NCBI GenBank assembly: GCA_017619375.1
Contig: JAFZSL010000015.1
Span: 1 to 41,100, forward strand
Reading direction: 5' to 3'
DNA from: Prevotella sp.
GTDB lineage: Bacteria > Bacteroidota > Bacteroidia > Bacteroidales > Bacteroidaceae
Length of the DNA stretch: 41,100 bases
Shown here: positions 31,157 through 40,599 of the stretch, piece after piece
Position numbering within the stretch: position 1 is the stretch's first letter
Layout: the number at the start of each line of letters is the position of its first letter
Program-made: the position numbers and the translations under genes
The notes under the pieces: model-generated
Seen by the model: the letters and a program-made list of their open reading frames with translations, nothing else
Told to the model about the DNA's origin: nothing
The model's database searches: none

Positions 31157-32485
31157 TCATTTGAAATATTTCTTTCCGTTGATGATATAGATGCCCTTTG
31201 CTGGGATATGTGAACAGATGCGACCTGAGAGGTCATAGATGTTGGCAGAGGCATGCGATGCGGTGCCAACGGACACCTCCTCAATGGCCGTGGTGTAAGG
31301 CCACTTTACTGCTGCACATCCTTCGAGAATGCCGTTGAGGGCATGCTGATTGAAAACGGCAAGTGTCTTTCTGTTGAGGATGTCCATCGAAGGACGCTGG
31401 CAGGCGTTGGTGTCCCATACAAAAGGCACCACCCCGTTGTGAACGGCATATTTGCAAAGCGTGAAATACCAGGAATAGATGGAAGCGTCGTGCTTCTCCT
31501 GATTCTCACCTTCAGGCATGGTGCGCCACAATGCACCAAACTCACCCATGACGACAGGAATGCCCTTCGAAGTATATTTGTTCTTCATCTGGCGCAACTG
31601 GCTTTGCATATAGGCTTCTTCTCCCCACGTCACATTATGTTTCGACCCACTGACGTGGTTGCCCTCGCCCCAGTAATAGGCCTGGTTTCCCCACGACTCG
31701 TCTTTTGTCATCATCGTGAAATTGTAGGGTGCATAGAAATGTACTTCAAGCATCATCGCATTTGGAGTAGCATCTTCGGGCATGACATCGTAATTGTAGG
31801 CCAAGTCGATGCTGGTGGATGGCGACTGCACCACCAATATGCGGGTGGCATTGTTGCCCCCTGTCTGCCTTACGGCATTGACGAAAGCCTGTTCGTAGCG
31901 GATGAGCGTTTCGATGTCTCCTGCTTTGTCGTTGCTGTTGTCGCTTGCTGCATCAGGTTCGTTCATACCCGCAAAGAGCAGGTGATGGTCGTAATCCCGG
32001 AAGCGGTTGGCAATCTGCTTCCATAGCAAACCGAGGATGAAGATGTTCTTCTTGACCGACGACTCCGTACGGTCGGCGAACGAGTGCTCTATCCAGCCAT
32101 TGTCGTAGTGGTCGTTGAGAATGACGTAGAGGCTGTCGTTGATGCAGTAGTCCACGACCTCTTGTACACGGTCAAGCCAATTCGTGTCGATGTTGTAGTT
32201 CTGGTCGCTATGCACGAACCAAGAACAAGGTATGCGCACGGAGCGGAAGCCTTGTGCTTTGACGAAGTCGATGATGGCCTGCGACGTGCGAGAGCCTTGC
32301 CATGCAGTCTCCCAGTCGAGCGGATTGGAAATCCAATTACACGGACCAGGTTCCAGTGTGTTGCCGAGGTTCCACCCCGGGTACATGTTGGCCGCCACTT
32401 CCATGGCCGTAGGTGTTTGGGCACTCATGCGTACCGACAGTTGGAGAGTTGCAAGAACAAATAGTAGTCGAATGATATGCATCAT
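31157..32485 (-). CDS. Secreted GH5-family glycoside hydrolase
   Basis: 442 residues from ATG 32485. Signal peptide MMHIIRLLFVLATLQLSVRMSAQ. The GH5 barrel has the usual start YPGWNLGNTLE, FRSVRIPCSWFVH, YVILNDHYDNGW, the acid/base Glu176 in FAGMNEPDA, HFYAPYNFT and the nucleophile Glu315 in VVMGEFGAL. This fits an endo-beta-glucanase, xyloglucanase or mannanase; the subfamily cannot be fixed by eye. The end (IYDLSGRICSHIPAKGIYII, NGKKYFK) is a type IX-secretion-like tail, so the enzyme may be exported to the cell surface. The longer frame from 32593 is excluded by the promoter at 32500-32529. Divergent from the 1126-residue protein. Confidence 0.92.
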   Translation of the reverse strand: MMHIIRLLFVLATLQLSVRMSAQTPTAMEVAANMYPGWNLGNTLEPGPCNWISNPLDWETAWQGSRTSQAIIDFVKAQGFRSVRIPCSWFVHSDQNYNIDTNWLDRVQEVVDYCINDSLYVILNDHYDNGWIEHSFADRTESSVKKNIFILGLLWKQIANRFRDYDHHLLFAGMNEPDAASDNSNDKAGDIETLIRYEQAFVNAVRQTGGNNATRILVVQSPSTSIDLAYNYDVMPEDATPNAMMLEVHFYAPYNFTMMTKDESWGNQAYYWGEGNHVSGSKHNVTWGEEAYMQSQLRQMKNKYTSKGIPVVMGEFGALWRTMPEGENQEKHDASIYSWYFTLCKYAVHNGVVPFVWDTNACQRPSMDILNRKTLAVFNQHALNGILEGCAAVKWPYTTAIEEVSVGTASHASANIYDLSGRICSHIPAKGIYIINGKKYFK

Positions 32486-32499
32486 AATCAAGTTTTTCA

Positions 32500-32529
32500 C
32501 AAAGGTAACACTTTTGCTCCTCACACAAA
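32500..32529 (-). promoter_or_regulatory. Promoter of the GH5 gene
   Basis: Minus strand TTTG (32529-32526), 18-base spacer, TACCTTTG (32507-32500); ATG 32485 lies 14 bases beyond the -7 box, giving a very short leader. Confidence 0.75.
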
Positions 32530-32645
32530 GGAAATGATGGGTCAAAAAGAGGAAAAGATGTTGCGCAAGTCGTTTTTTCGTTTGAAAATACACATAATTA
32601 CCCCTATATGAAACATCATGCCCTCCAACTTCATTGGGAAAGACC

Positions 32646-32653
32646 TAAATTTG
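32646..32653 (+). promoter_or_regulatory. -7 box of the 32690 gene
   Basis: TAAATTTG fits TAnnTTTG, 36 bases before ATG 32690. No TTTG at -33, so the promoter may need an activator, for example the hybrid two-component protein downstream. Confidence 0.5.
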
Positions 32654-32689
32654 CAACCATGACAAATTAATGATAAAATCACACTGTTT

Positions 32690-35600
32690 ATGAAACTAAA
32701 AACACTTTTGTGCCTCGTCACGACAATGCTCGCAGCAAGCATGAATGGCATGGCTGCAGAATGGGAGAAGCCCGTTCCGCCAATCATCACGGTGGAAAAC
32801 GGAATGACTTGTTATCTTTACAATCCCTACGTAGAACAATTCATCATCACGCAGGACATGCAAGTGGCGCTGGCAGGTGAAGGCTCACCCGTCACGTTTA
32901 CCAAGCAAAGCGGAGAGGACTGGTTGTTGAAGGGCACCAATGGTTATTTCTATACGGACCTCGACTTCGTAGGATGCATCGGGGGCGATGGTGACAGCAA
33001 CACCTCATGGTATGTGGAAAAACAAGCCGCAGGCACCTATCACATCAGAGCCTCAAAGGACGATTCCGACTATTCATGGGCGGAATATCCCGACATGTGG
33101 ATGGGAGTCTCTTATGGCAGCGGCAGGGTGAAACCTTTGCTCAAAGCCGACGAGGGAGCCATCGAATGGTATCTCGTTGCTGCCAAGGACTACGGCACTT
33201 TCCTCAGCAAGTTGGCTCTTCACAAAGCGATGACCGAGTTGCAGGAGGACGGGCAGGACGTGAGTGCACTGCTTGAAGTATATAACAACCCCTCTTCAGG
33301 AAAGGCCGACTATGATGCCGCCTTGGATAGCGTGAAGGAACAGCTTTTCGCCATCCATGTCAAGAAGGCCACGGAGGAGAATCCTTTCGATGTCACATCC
33401 GCTTTCCTGCGCAATGCCGACCTCACAGAGAATTGGGTGGAAGGTGGCCACGACGTTCCCGGTTGGACGATGGTGCCTGCCAATTTCTGCGGCATGGGCG
33501 AGTCGGACATACAAGGCTTCTACGATGACAATAAGGTGCTCGGCTCGTGGTCTTCCGGAGCCTTTGGCGACAATAAGTTGTATCAAGAGATGACCAATCT
33601 GCCCGTTGGCAAATACAAGTTCAGCAACTACGGTCTTTGGATTCGTCATACCGGCGAGGAAGGCGATCCCATCATAGGTGCCTATATCTATGCGAAGGTG
33701 GGTGACAAACTCTTCCGCGAGCCTCTCCCCGATACAGGCTGGTGGCGCGGCCTCGCCGAGTTGACCTTCGAGACCCGCTGTGGTGTGGCCGAAGTGGGCA
33801 TCATGTTCGAAGGAACCAACGTGGGGCAGTGTGTCATCTTGGACTTCAAACTGGAATTCCTGGGTGACAAACCTGTAGCAGAACGCCTTGCCATGCTTGT
33901 CGCCAATTCACAAAAGCTGATAGAAGAAGGAGGCATCCATGCACCATACCTCGACAAGTTGAATGCAGACATAGTACAGGCCAACGAGTTGGCAGCCGGC
34001 GATGACGCAGAGGCCAAGGAGGCCCTCTTCAATACGTTCCTTGCCGACTATGAAACAGCACTCAAGAACAAGGAATACTATGTGGAACTCGCCGCCCTGC
34101 TGCAAGAGTGCATGAGTACGCTGATAATGGGCGAATCAGAAGCCATAGATGAGTTGAGCGACTACATCTTCGACAATGACATTGAATATAGCATCCAGTC
34201 ATACGCCTACGACAACGCCCGCATTGAGGAAATCATGGCCAGGCTTGCCGAACTGAATGAAAAAGCCCGCAACTCAATCATTTCCGAAGGGCAGGATGTG
34301 ACCGACCTGCTGGTGAACGGTCATTTCGACAGCGTAGGAGGATGGGTGCCCACTCTCAACGACTTCAGTATCGACAGGGACAAGAAAATCATGGAACGCT
34401 GGTGGTGCGACTGGAAGGCAGAGCAGGTGGTGGAAAACGTGCCCAACGGCACCTACCGCCTCGAGGTGCAAGGTTTCCAATGGTGCTCATGGGACTGGGG
34501 GCAGTCGGAGAGCGACTGGAACGGAGGCGACGGCACTCCCACCTACAAAGTGACCTCCAAACTTCGTCTGAACGACAGCGAGACCCTCATCCACAACGTG
34601 TTCGCCTGTGGACCAACCGACATCACCGAAGGCTACAAGTCGAACACATACTATGTCCCCAACGATGCCAATGTGGCCATCAAGTTCTTCGACCTCGGAC
34701 TATATAACAATGTGGTGGAAGCCACGGTGACCGACCATACGCTGAAGGTGGAGTTCGACTGCTCGTCGAATGGATTCTGGAACTGCTTCAAGAACCTGCG
34801 CCTCTATTACGTGGGAGCCGACATGGAAGAGGCCATTGCCAATCTTAAGAGTGCCATCGCAATGGCAGATGAACTTCTGGAGAATAAAATGCAAGGCAGC
34901 ATCCGCAAAGCCATGGAGGAGGCGAAAGCAGCAGGTGAGGCTTTGATTGAGGCTTCTGACAGCAAGTATGATGACATCAACGATGCCATCACAAACATCC
35001 TTGCCTTGCAGGCACCAGCCACCGAAAGCATCAAGGAATATGCCCGACTTGCCATCGCCCTTGCTCAAGCAGAAGAGACATTGGCCGACCCGCAAGCCGC
35101 AGCCACAGAGGCAGGCAAACAGTTAAAAGCCCTCTATGACACGACGATGGCCGACTATCAGGCTGATTATCCGTCACTCGACTCCGAAGGTGTGGCGGCA
35201 ACAGTGAAGCAGTTGGAAGAGCTGATGGCTGAGGCAAAGATTGGAGGAATCAAGGCCGGTGACGACCTCACCATTCTCATTGCCAACCCCAGTTTTGAAA
35301 ACACCTATGGCAACGACATCTCTGTCGGTAATGCCGCCCACACCGTTCCTTACGGATGGACGATGAGAATAGAAGGCAAGGATTGCCATAGCGCACAGGA
35401 ACTTGCAGATGCTGGCATCAACAGTTGGACGGCCATCGAGGACAACCCTTACGCCACAGACGGCACACATTCCTATTGCCTGCTCTCCGCACCCGTGCCC
35501 GATGCCTTCCTCTATCAGATTGTCACGGGGCTGCCCGCAGGCACCTACAGGGTGACTGTCGACATGAACGTCACATACGACGGCGGTTGTTCGCGACTGA

Positions 35601-36070
35601 CAGGTCAGCGCCTGCTGGCCAACGACCACGCTCAATATTATGGCAAGGAGGAATACTACATCGCTTCCGTGCTCGACCGCCTGCACCCGGAGGAGAAGTC
35701 GCGCACATACGCTGGTTATGAAGAGGTGAACACCAACTATACCGGCGAGGTGGGCGACATGGGCAACCTTTCGACGCTGGCAGTAGAGGTGACCATCGGC
35801 AAGGGTGAAGACCTTGTGTTTGGAGTGCGCACCGACAACAACAAAGAGGCCATGAACCGCAGTTACGAAGACAACTGGTGGGACTGCACAGGCCGTTACA
35901 AGATTGACAACTTCCGTCTCTATTGTGTAAGCATCGATGCCACAGGCATCAGCGACATCACAGCAGTTCCAAGGACGGCAACAGGCATATACAACCTGAT
36001 GGGTGTGAAGGTCGGCAATACAGCCGCTCATGGCATCTACATCAAGAACGGGAAAAAGTATGTGAAATAG
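32690..36070 (+). CDS. Large secreted multi-module, probably carbohydrate-binding protein
   Basis: 1126 residues. Signal peptide MKLKTLLCLVTTMLAASMNG. After an N-terminal beta region (residues 25-180) there are three jelly-roll-like modules that each begin with a short N(A/G)(D/H)(L/F) or NPSFE motif: about 230-400 (RNADLTENWVEGGHDVPGW), 536-700 (LLVNGHFDSVGGWVP) and 863-1085 (IANPSFENTYGN), the last ending in DNFRLYCV. Helical linkers rich in Ala/Glu (400-520, 710-850) resemble FIVAR-type spacers. The C-terminal tail (IYNLMGVKVGN, HGIYIKNGKKYVK) is type IX-like. I see no catalytic signature. Its position between GH5 and the hybrid regulator suggests glycan binding at the cell surface; the ligand is unknown. 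A terminator follows. Confidence 0.85.
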   Translation: MKLKTLLCLVTTMLAASMNGMAAEWEKPVPPIITVENGMTCYLYNPYVEQFIITQDMQVALAGEGSPVTFTKQSGEDWLLKGTNGYFYTDLDFVGCIGGDGDSNTSWYVEKQAAGTYHIRASKDDSDYSWAEYPDMWMGVSYGSGRVKPLLKADEGAIEWYLVAAKDYGTFLSKLALHKAMTELQEDGQDVSALLEVYNNPSSGKADYDAALDSVKEQLFAIHVKKATEENPFDVTSAFLRNADLTENWVEGGHDVPGWTMVPANFCGMGESDIQGFYDDNKVLGSWSSGAFGDNKLYQEMTNLPVGKYKFSNYGLWIRHTGEEGDPIIGAYIYAKVGDKLFREPLPDTGWWRGLAELTFETRCGVAEVGIMFEGTNVGQCVILDFKLEFLGDKPVAERLAMLVANSQKLIEEGGIHAPYLDKLNADIVQANELAAGDDAEAKEALFNTFLADYETALKNKEYYVELAALLQECMSTLIMGESEAIDELSDYIFDNDIEYSIQSYAYDNARIEEIMARLAELNEKARNSIISEGQDVTDLLVNGHFDSVGGWVPTLNDFSIDRDKKIMERWWCDWKAEQVVENVPNGTYRLEVQGFQWCSWDWGQSESDWNGGDGTPTYKVTSKLRLNDSETLIHNVFACGPTDITEGYKSNTYYVPNDANVAIKFFDLGLYNNVVEATVTDHTLKVEFDCSSNGFWNCFKNLRLYYVGADMEEAIANLKSAIAMADELLENKMQGSIRKAMEEAKAAGEALIEASDSKYDDINDAITNILALQAPATESIKEYARLAIALAQAEETLADPQAAATEAGKQLKALYDTTMADYQADYPSLDSEGVAATVKQLEELMAEAKIGGIKAGDDLTILIANPSFENTYGNDISVGNAAHTVPYGWTMRIEGKDCHSAQELADAGINSWTAIEDNPYATDGTHSYCLLSAPVPDAFLYQIVTGLPAGTYRVTVDMNVTYDGGCSRLTGQRLLANDHAQYYGKEEYYIASVLDRLHPEEKSRTYAGYEEVNTNYTGEVGDMGNLSTLAVEVTIGKGEDLVFGVRTDNNKEAMNRSYEDNWWDCTGRYKIDNFRLYCVSIDATGISDITAVPRTATGIYNLMGVKVGNTAAHGIYIKNGKKYVK

Positions 36071-36085
36071 AAAGCCTGCAATCGT

Positions 36086-36132
36086 AAGGGGAAATGCAAG
36101 GAGAAAAACGTTTTCCTTTGCATTTCCCTTTG
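36086..36132 (+). terminator. Terminator of the 32690 gene
   Basis: AAGGGGAAATGCAAGGAGAAAA pairs, with small bulges, with TTTTCCTTTGCATTTCCCTT and is followed by TGTTTGATGTT. It starts 15 bases after the stop. Confidence 0.7.
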
Positions 36133-36578
36133 TTTGATGTTATCTTTGTCTTCACCCAGAACAAGAGGCACCTCAAAAAAACACCATAGTTTTAGTTGTT
36201 GTTTCTGGATTTCACCATCTTTGCTTTGCGAAGATAGGCTGCGATATCATATAACAAAATTGTCGATGACGTCGAATGGACGTTTGATCAAGGTGAGCGT
36301 AGCGAACAAAGGTAATCGCAACTTTGTTGCGTAAAAATCACGGCAACCGCTTATAAGGGAGCAGTACCTTAATGAACGAGCACTGCGTAGGTGCGGTTGA
36401 GCCTCCTCCCGATGTCGGGAGTGGGACGGGGGGAGGGTAGGTGCCCCTCCTTAGGACTTCAGGGGCGGGGTGGTTGTGAATCATCCAAGCCAGGCTTGGA
36501 AAAACAGTTATTCGGGGCTTCATTTTGTGTGTTGCCCAATTCGTTACTCAACAATGAAAACAAAAAAGGCCTTATTTA
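36133..36578. other. Intergenic region with GC-rich palindromes, no gene
   Basis: No convincing reading frame or RNA gene. The part 36401-36472 is G-rich on the plus strand and holds a perfect palindrome CTCCCGATGTCGGGAG (36406-36421) and a weaker GCCCCT/AGGGGC stem (about 36442-36466). This looks like another dispersed intergenic repeat, distinct in sequence from the five-copy family. Confidence 0.5.
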
Positions 36579-36609
36579 TTTGTATTGTGTTCAGCTTGCA
36601 TTATCTTTG
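36579..36609 (+). promoter_or_regulatory. Promoter of the hybrid two-component gene
   Basis: TTTG (36579-36582), 19-base spacer, TATCTTTG (36602-36609): full consensus. ATG 36617 follows after seven bases, so the transcript would be leaderless or almost so. Confidence 0.7.
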
Positions 36610-36616
36610 CAGTGTC

Positions 36617-39600
36617 ATGCGCAGAATTCTCCTCTACATATTGCTCATCGTGTCCCAGGTGGCGGCGGCATGGCCTATGGACAAATGCCTGTTCCGCACG
36701 CTGGGTTCAGCCGACGGCTTGTCGAGCAACTCTGTGGCGTGCCTACTTGCCGACAGTCGTGGCTACCTATGGATAGGCACCGACCAGGGACTGAACCGAT
36801 ATGACGGCCATGAGGTGAAGACGCGTTTTGCAGAGGGGAGCGATCCGTCGCTCCATGAAATATTCAATGCCCGCATCCACTCGCTGCAAGAGGATGCGAA
36901 AGAACGCCTTTGGATAGAAGGCGAGCAGGGTGGATACTATATTTACGACACAAGGACTGCCCGTTTCAGCAAGTCCGCCGATAGCCTGCTTCGCAACCTT
37001 GGTATTCCTGCATCGGGGAAATACAGGGTCAAGATAGGCGAGAAGGGTGCCATATGGGTGTTGATGGATAAAGGCATCTGGCACTATGACTGTCATACGA
37101 CCCGCCTGACATCATGGGCCATACGCCATCTGCCTGTCCCCGAGGCATCAAGGCAGGTGGTGGCCGAGACCTCCGATGGCATCTGGTTCAGTGCTGCCCA
37201 TGGCATCTGGCACTTCATAGCCAGCACGGGCGAGTTGCAGCGGGTGCAACTGCCTGAAGGGATGGGTGAGACGGCTGACGACAATCTTTGCGTCGTCACC
37301 GATGCCGATGGAACACTGTGGGTGTACAGCATCCAAAAGGAACAGTTGTGCCGTTACAATGTTGGCGGCAGGAGTGTCAAGGAGATGGTGCGGTTGCCCA
37401 AGACGGCCGATGCTTCACAGAACAACGCCATCAGGGACGTTATCGACGACCGTCTCGGACATATCTGGATTGCCACCGACCACGGGGGCGTATTGGTATA
37501 TAATAAGAAAACCGGGAACATCACTCCCCTACGCCATCATCGCGAGCAGTTGTTCACATTGTCATCCGACAACGCGACTTGCCTGACGGTCGATGACGAG
37601 GGCACGGTCTGGGTAGGCCACATGAAGACCGGGGTGTCGTACACCAACGAGGCTTACAACGTGCTACAACCCCATGCACAAGCCTGTGGCGACATCCTGG
37701 CCATGGCCTACGACGAGCAGGGCAACCTGTGGATGGGAACAGACGGCAATGGGGTCTATGTGGAAACCGTTGACGGCAGGATTGTCAAGGCTTCGCTGCC
37801 CAACATCACCGTGATGGCCCTTGCCAGCGATGGTAATGGCGGTATGTGGGCCGGCACCTACAACAAGGGATTGTATCATCTAGTCTCCCCAAGTCAGTAT
37901 CGCAGATATTCCTCCGAAGATGGCACCTTCCCCACCGACTACGTGTGGACGGTTGCCAGAGACAACCAAGGTCGTATATGGGCATCTTCTTCACGAGGGA
38001 AAACTGTTGTTTTCAACGAGAATGACGGAACGTCGCAGGTGATATTGTCTGACAACAAGGACGACATCCACGGCAACTGCCTCTTCTTCGATGGCAACCA
38101 CAAGATGTATATTGCTTCAGTCTATGGATTGTGGTGCTACGACCTCGACAAAAAGGTGTGTCGCGTGACATTCGGCAACAAGAAGGGGACACAACAGTGG
38201 ATGAACCAGATGATTACGGGGGGGAGCGTGGACACTCGTCAGAACTTGATGGTGCTTTGTCACCAGGAAGGCATCACCGTTTTCGACATGAATGCCGACT
38301 CGCTTCATTATGTCCATCATGCCCCGGATGTCATCAAGGGAATGATCAAGGACAAGGATGGCAACAACTGGCTGTGTACATCGAGTGGCAGGGTGACTTG
38401 CATGACCCCGGTAAGGAAAGGCACCGCCATTGAATTCATAACAAAGTCGTTCACCATGCGGGGAGGGCTGTCGCAATTCTCCTTCAACGGTGGTGCTGCC
38501 GCCTGTTCACCCGTGGGAGAAATCTTACTGGGTGGAACAGAGGGCTATATGGCTATCAGCCCTCGCACCTTCGTGACCTCCAGGAAAAACCAGCCACGAC
38601 TCATCATCAGTGAAATTGCCGTGGGTGACAGCCTGCTGAACGAGCTCACCACCAATATCCGCTTGAATCACGATGCTGCCTTCCTTACCGTGAAGTTCTT
38701 CGCAGGCAGTCTGTTGGGCGTGCAGAACACACGCTATGCCTATAGACTGATGGGACAGATGAACGACTGGGTCATCACCGACCGTAACGAGGTGTCGTTC
38801 CATGCCTTGCCCCCGGGCGACTACACCCTACAGTTGTGTGTCTGTGGCGAGGATGGCTCGATGCTCGACCCAACGGAGTTGCACATCAGTGTCGCACCGC
38901 CATTCTTCCGCACCTTGCCCATGTACTTCGTCTATCTGCTGACGGTGCTTCTGGCACTCTTCCTCCTTTGGCGTTGGCTCAGACAACGTCATCGGGAAAG
39001 AAACGAACGTCAACAGCAAATCATGGAACGGCAGAAGATGGAACAGATCACCGAAATGAAACTGCAGTTCTTCACCAATATCAGCCACGACCTGCGAACT
39101 CCGCTTACGCTCATCATCTCACCCATCGAACAGATAGTCAAGAAGATGGAATTGGGAAAGATGCCAGACAACTTGCTGGGACAGTTGAAGAACATCCGTA
39201 AGAACGCACAGCTTCTGCTCAGTGAGGCCAACGCACTGTTGGACTTCCGGCGTCTTGATGTGGGCGTGGAGACCATCAATGCCACCAGCGGTGACATCAT
39301 CGACTTCCTGAACAGCATACTCGTCTCGTTTTCCGATTATGCCGAAGAGCGTCAAATCCGTCTTTCCTTCGTCCATGAGCTTCCGGGATTCATCATGGAC
39401 TACGACCGCGAGAAGATGAACAAGGTCATCTACAACCTCCTTTCCAACGCCTTGAAATTCACGCCCTCTGGAGGAAACATACAAGTGGGATTCCATTCTG
39501 AAGGTGACAAGGCGGTAATCACGGTGGCTGACTCTGGCAAGGGAATCCCCGATGCTGACAAGGCCGATATCTTCAAACGGTTCTACCAATCGGCCTCCAA

Positions 39601-40573
39601 CGACAGTTCTCAGACGGGCAGTGGCATCGGTCTGCATATCGCCAACGACTATGTCCGTCTGCACCATGGCACCATCAGTGTCAGTGACAACACCCCGCAA
39701 GGCAGTATCTTCAAAATCGTGTTGCCTGTCAGCCAACCTCATGGTTCCACAGAAACGGCGCCCATGCGACAGGAAGCGCAGCCCATTGTGGCAGGGGGTA
39801 CCGAACAGCCCGTCATCCTCGTAGTGGACGATAATCAGGATTTACTCTCATTCGTCAGTTCCTGCATGGAGGAGTCCTATCGTGTTTGCACAGCCACCGA
39901 TGGTGCAATGGCACTCGACATCCTTGGTCGTGAACAAATCTCTCTCATCATCAGCGATGTCATGATGCCTGTCATCGATGGCTTTGAACTGTGCCGCAGG
40001 GTGAAGACCGACATCAACCTCTCGCATATTCCCATCATCCTGCTCACTGCCCGCACAACAGATGTCAGCCGCATTGAAGGACTGCAATTGGGTGCCGATG
40101 ACTATCTCACCAAGCCCTTCAACGTGGAGGTGTTGAAACTGAGGGTGGAACGTTTGATGGAATGGGAGCGCAACAGCCACCGACAGTTCCGGCAGAAGAT
40201 GAACATCGAACCCAGCGAAATCACCATCACCCCCCTTGACGAGCAGTTCATTCAGAAAGCCATCAAACTTGTGGAGCAGCATATCAGCGACTCTGGCTTT
40301 TCTGTCGAGATGCTCGGTGCAGAGGTCGGCATGTCGCGTTCCACCCTCTACAAGAAACTCATGGCCATCACAGGCCAGGGTCCTGCAGAGTTCATCCGCA
40401 CCATCCGCATCAAACGTGGCAAGGCACTTCTGGAATCTTCCCAGATGCAGATTACCGAGATTGCCTATGCCGTCGGTTTTTCCACAGTCAAGAGTTTCAC
40501 CATGAACTTCAAGGCAGAATATGGGATGACCCCTTCAGAATACCTGCGAGCACAAACAAGGTCATCTTCATAA
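36617..40573 (+). CDS. Hybrid two-component system regulator (HTCS)
   Basis: 1318 residues from ATG 36617 (signal MRRILLYILLIVSQVAAAW). The periplasmic part (20-770) has repeated two-component propeller blades (SNSVACLLADSRGYLWIGTDQGLNRYD, GHIWIATDHGGVLVY, GNLWMGTDGNGVYV) and a Y_Y_Y domain (TRYAYRLMGQ). One membrane helix (about 775-797, FVYLLTVLLALFLLWRW). Cytoplasmic: HisKA with His824 in FFTNISHDLRTPL; HATPase with NLLSNALKF and DSGKGIPDA; receiver with Asp1114 in SDVMMPVIDG and Lys in YLTKPF; C-terminal AraC HTH (MSRSTLYKKLMAITGQGPAEFI). Such proteins sense oligosaccharides and switch on the adjacent polysaccharide-utilisation locus. The longer frame from 36470 carries a second hydrophobic stretch overlapping the promoter and is rejected. 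Confidence 0.95.
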   Translation: MRRILLYILLIVSQVAAAWPMDKCLFRTLGSADGLSSNSVACLLADSRGYLWIGTDQGLNRYDGHEVKTRFAEGSDPSLHEIFNARIHSLQEDAKERLWIEGEQGGYYIYDTRTARFSKSADSLLRNLGIPASGKYRVKIGEKGAIWVLMDKGIWHYDCHTTRLTSWAIRHLPVPEASRQVVAETSDGIWFSAAHGIWHFIASTGELQRVQLPEGMGETADDNLCVVTDADGTLWVYSIQKEQLCRYNVGGRSVKEMVRLPKTADASQNNAIRDVIDDRLGHIWIATDHGGVLVYNKKTGNITPLRHHREQLFTLSSDNATCLTVDDEGTVWVGHMKTGVSYTNEAYNVLQPHAQACGDILAMAYDEQGNLWMGTDGNGVYVETVDGRIVKASLPNITVMALASDGNGGMWAGTYNKGLYHLVSPSQYRRYSSEDGTFPTDYVWTVARDNQGRIWASSSRGKTVVFNENDGTSQVILSDNKDDIHGNCLFFDGNHKMYIASVYGLWCYDLDKKVCRVTFGNKKGTQQWMNQMITGGSVDTRQNLMVLCHQEGITVFDMNADSLHYVHHAPDVIKGMIKDKDGNNWLCTSSGRVTCMTPVRKGTAIEFITKSFTMRGGLSQFSFNGGAAACSPVGEILLGGTEGYMAISPRTFVTSRKNQPRLIISEIAVGDSLLNELTTNIRLNHDAAFLTVKFFAGSLLGVQNTRYAYRLMGQMNDWVITDRNEVSFHALPPGDYTLQLCVCGEDGSMLDPTELHISVAPPFFRTLPMYFVYLLTVLLALFLLWRWLRQRHRERNERQQQIMERQKMEQITEMKLQFFTNISHDLRTPLTLIISPIEQIVKKMELGKMPDNLLGQLKNIRKNAQLLLSEANALLDFRRLDVGVETINATSGDIIDFLNSILVSFSDYAEERQIRLSFVHELPGFIMDYDREKMNKVIYNLLSNALKFTPSGGNIQVGFHSEGDKAVITVADSGKGIPDADKADIFKRFYQSASNDSSQTGSGIGLHIANDYVRLHHGTISVSDNTPQGSIFKIVLPVSQPHGSTETAPMRQEAQPIVAGGTEQPVILVVDDNQDLLSFVSSCMEESYRVCTATDGAMALDILGREQISLIISDVMMPVIDGFELCRRVKTDINLSHIPIILLTARTTDVSRIEGLQLGADDYLTKPFNVEVLKLRVERLMEWERNSHRQFRQKMNIEPSEITITPLDEQFIQKAIKLVEQHISDSGFSVEMLGAEVGMSRSTLYKKLMAITGQGPAEFIRTIRIKRGKALLESSQMQITEIAYAVGFSTVKSFTMNFKAEYGMTPSEYLRAQTRSSS

Positions 40574-40599
40574 TACCATACACTTTTGATGAGTCCGTA

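Noticed and set aside
31253-32026. Plus-strand frame of 257 codons
   Set aside because: Antisense to GH5, whose two catalytic Glu motifs are intact.
36470-36616. N-terminal extension of the HTCS protein
   Set aside because: It overlaps a full consensus promoter and precedes a clear signal peptide at 36617.
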